Assembly: GCA_963934855.1 (NCBI GenBank)
Contig: CAWWAC010000003.1
Location: forward strand, 62,001-126,000
DNA length: 64,000 nt
Source: MAG-120531 sp963934855
Lineage (GTDB): Bacteria; Bacteroidota; Bacteroidia; Flavobacteriales; Flavobacteriaceae
Direction: 5' to 3'
Below the pieces are notes generated by a model. It worked only from the letters and a program-made list of their open reading frames with translations. It was not told where the DNA came from and ran no database searches. The position numbers and the translations under genes were made by a program. Position 1 is the first letter of the stretch. Every line of letters begins with the position of its first letter. Below, in pieces: positions 63,541 to 64,000 of the stretch.

Positions 63541-64000
63541 GGGAAAGTAATTAAAGACTCACTGTCTATTTTTTTAAACACTGTACCCAAAATAAGACCT
63601 GAAATTAAGTGCCATATTCCCCAGGAAGCAGCTAAAATAGCCATTCCTCCAAGTCCCTCAAAGAATGAGAAAATGAGTAGCAATCCCAATCCAGAATTTT
63701 GAATTCCTGTTTCTATAGTGATAGATTTTACATCTCTCCAGGGAAGTTTTGCCATTTTTGCAAAGGAAAAACCTGATAAAAAAGCAATAAAATTATGAAT
63801 AAAAACAAGCCAAAAAACTTCCATCACATAAGATTTAAAAGTTTCTAAGTTTTTCTGAAGGGCTAAAGCTATTAATAGGAAAAAGAAAATAAGAGATGCT
63901 TTTTTTAAAATTGCAGAGACTTTTTTAGCCCAATTTGGATATCCTTTGTGGACTAACATACCCAATACTAATGGAAGTGCTAGAATAAGACCCACCAATT
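63537..64000 (-). CDS. Bile acid:sodium symporter family protein (partial, 5' end outside window)
   Basis: The last 154 or so residues of a polytopic membrane protein, cut by the right edge. Four to five hydrophobic segments are visible, with the family motif SITIETGIQNSGLGLLL (about 85-101 of the visible part), the conserved E-x-G-x-Q-N cation-binding region of the SBF/BASS group. It transports organic anions with sodium; the substrate is unknown. The stop overlaps the acyltransferase start by four bases, so the two are one transcript. Confidence 0.85.
   Translation of the reverse strand, partial: LVGLILALPLVLGMLVHKGYPNWAKKVSAILKKASLIFFFLLIALALQKNLETFKSYVMEVFWLVFIHNFIAFLSGFSFAKMAKLPWRDVKSITIETGIQNSGLGLLLIFSFFEGLGGMAILAASWGIWHLISGLILGTVFKKIDSESLITFP

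Noticed and set aside
957..64000. Many additional open frames of 60-130 codons on the opposite strand of real genes
   Set aside because: They lie wholly inside genes with strong family matches, have no protein-like motifs and often show composition expected from the antisense of the real gene.
1..64000. tRNA, rRNA, tmRNA, riboswitch or prophage genes
   Set aside because: I looked for cloverleaf-like motifs, rRNA signatures, integrase or capsid genes and saw none. A covariance-model search would be needed to exclude small structured RNAs.

Overview
The window is a stretch of AT-rich chromosome from a member of the Bacteroidota, most likely a marine-type Flavobacteriaceae. The evidence is the set of lineage-typical families (DUF5606, DUF3276, DUF2795, long-form NusB, the Lnb/DUF4105 protein, RuvX next to peptide deformylase), promoters of the TTG/TAnnTTTG type, the near absence of Shine-Dalgarno sites, frequent TTG starts, and a 1119-residue SecA lacking the C-terminal zinc motif. 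No rRNA, tRNA, insertion sequence, prophage or CRISPR array was recognised. About 60 protein genes fill nearly all of the sequence.

Layout. 1-3.9 kb: recQ (cut by the left edge), a divergent pair of 63-bp tandem repeats, then kdsD-tatC-CMD family-lptB, an envelope-building run. 3.9-9.2 kb: pssA, the probable lipoprotein N-acyltransferase Lnb, an ABC-F ATPase, a methyltransferase relative that has lost its core, a cobalamin adenosyltransferase and a DUF2795 protein. 9.4-16.2 kb: secA, a secreted amidohydrolase, a secreted MsrA and meaB. 16.2-20.6 kb: two convergent operons (GT2 + flippase-like; small acidic protein + PAP2 + GT39) that look like a lipid-linked sugar transfer module. 20.7-30.6 kb: MATE exporter, mazG, SGNH esterase, GH20 hexosaminidase, a very large PD40-amidohydrolase fusion bracketed by two identical terminators, DUF5606, def and ruvX. 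30.7-36 kb: dapD, a 624-bp gene-poor gap with a probable gene remnant, a DUF2130 protein, a frameshifted small membrane protein, and two glycosyltransferases, one carrying a G9 tract. 35.4-45.8 kb: threonylcarbamoyl-AMP synthase, CCA-adding enzyme, heme A synthase, NdpA-like protein, an unrecognised 358-residue protein, an ABC-2 exporter, uvrB and DUF1456. 45.8-64 kb: sucC, lysA, a thioredoxin-like protein, guaB, a TonB-dependent receptor, HMG-CoA lyase, LysE exporter, pyrD, yajC, DUF1573 lipoprotein, nusB, an ABC exporter, DUF3276, an M14 peptidase, an acyltransferase and a bile-acid symporter family protein cut by the right edge.

Most of the content is core metabolism and envelope biogenesis. 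I did not find a clearly novel multi-gene defence or mobile system. The items most worth a second look are the poly-G9 tract inside a glycosyltransferase gene, where a slip of one base either way gives an almost immediate stop (candidate phase variation); the 63-bp hairpin tandem repeat upstream of recQ; the methyltransferase-derived protein without a cofactor-binding core; the putative membrane glycan-modification module at 16.2-20.6 kb; and the uncharacterised protein at 40.2-41.3 kb.
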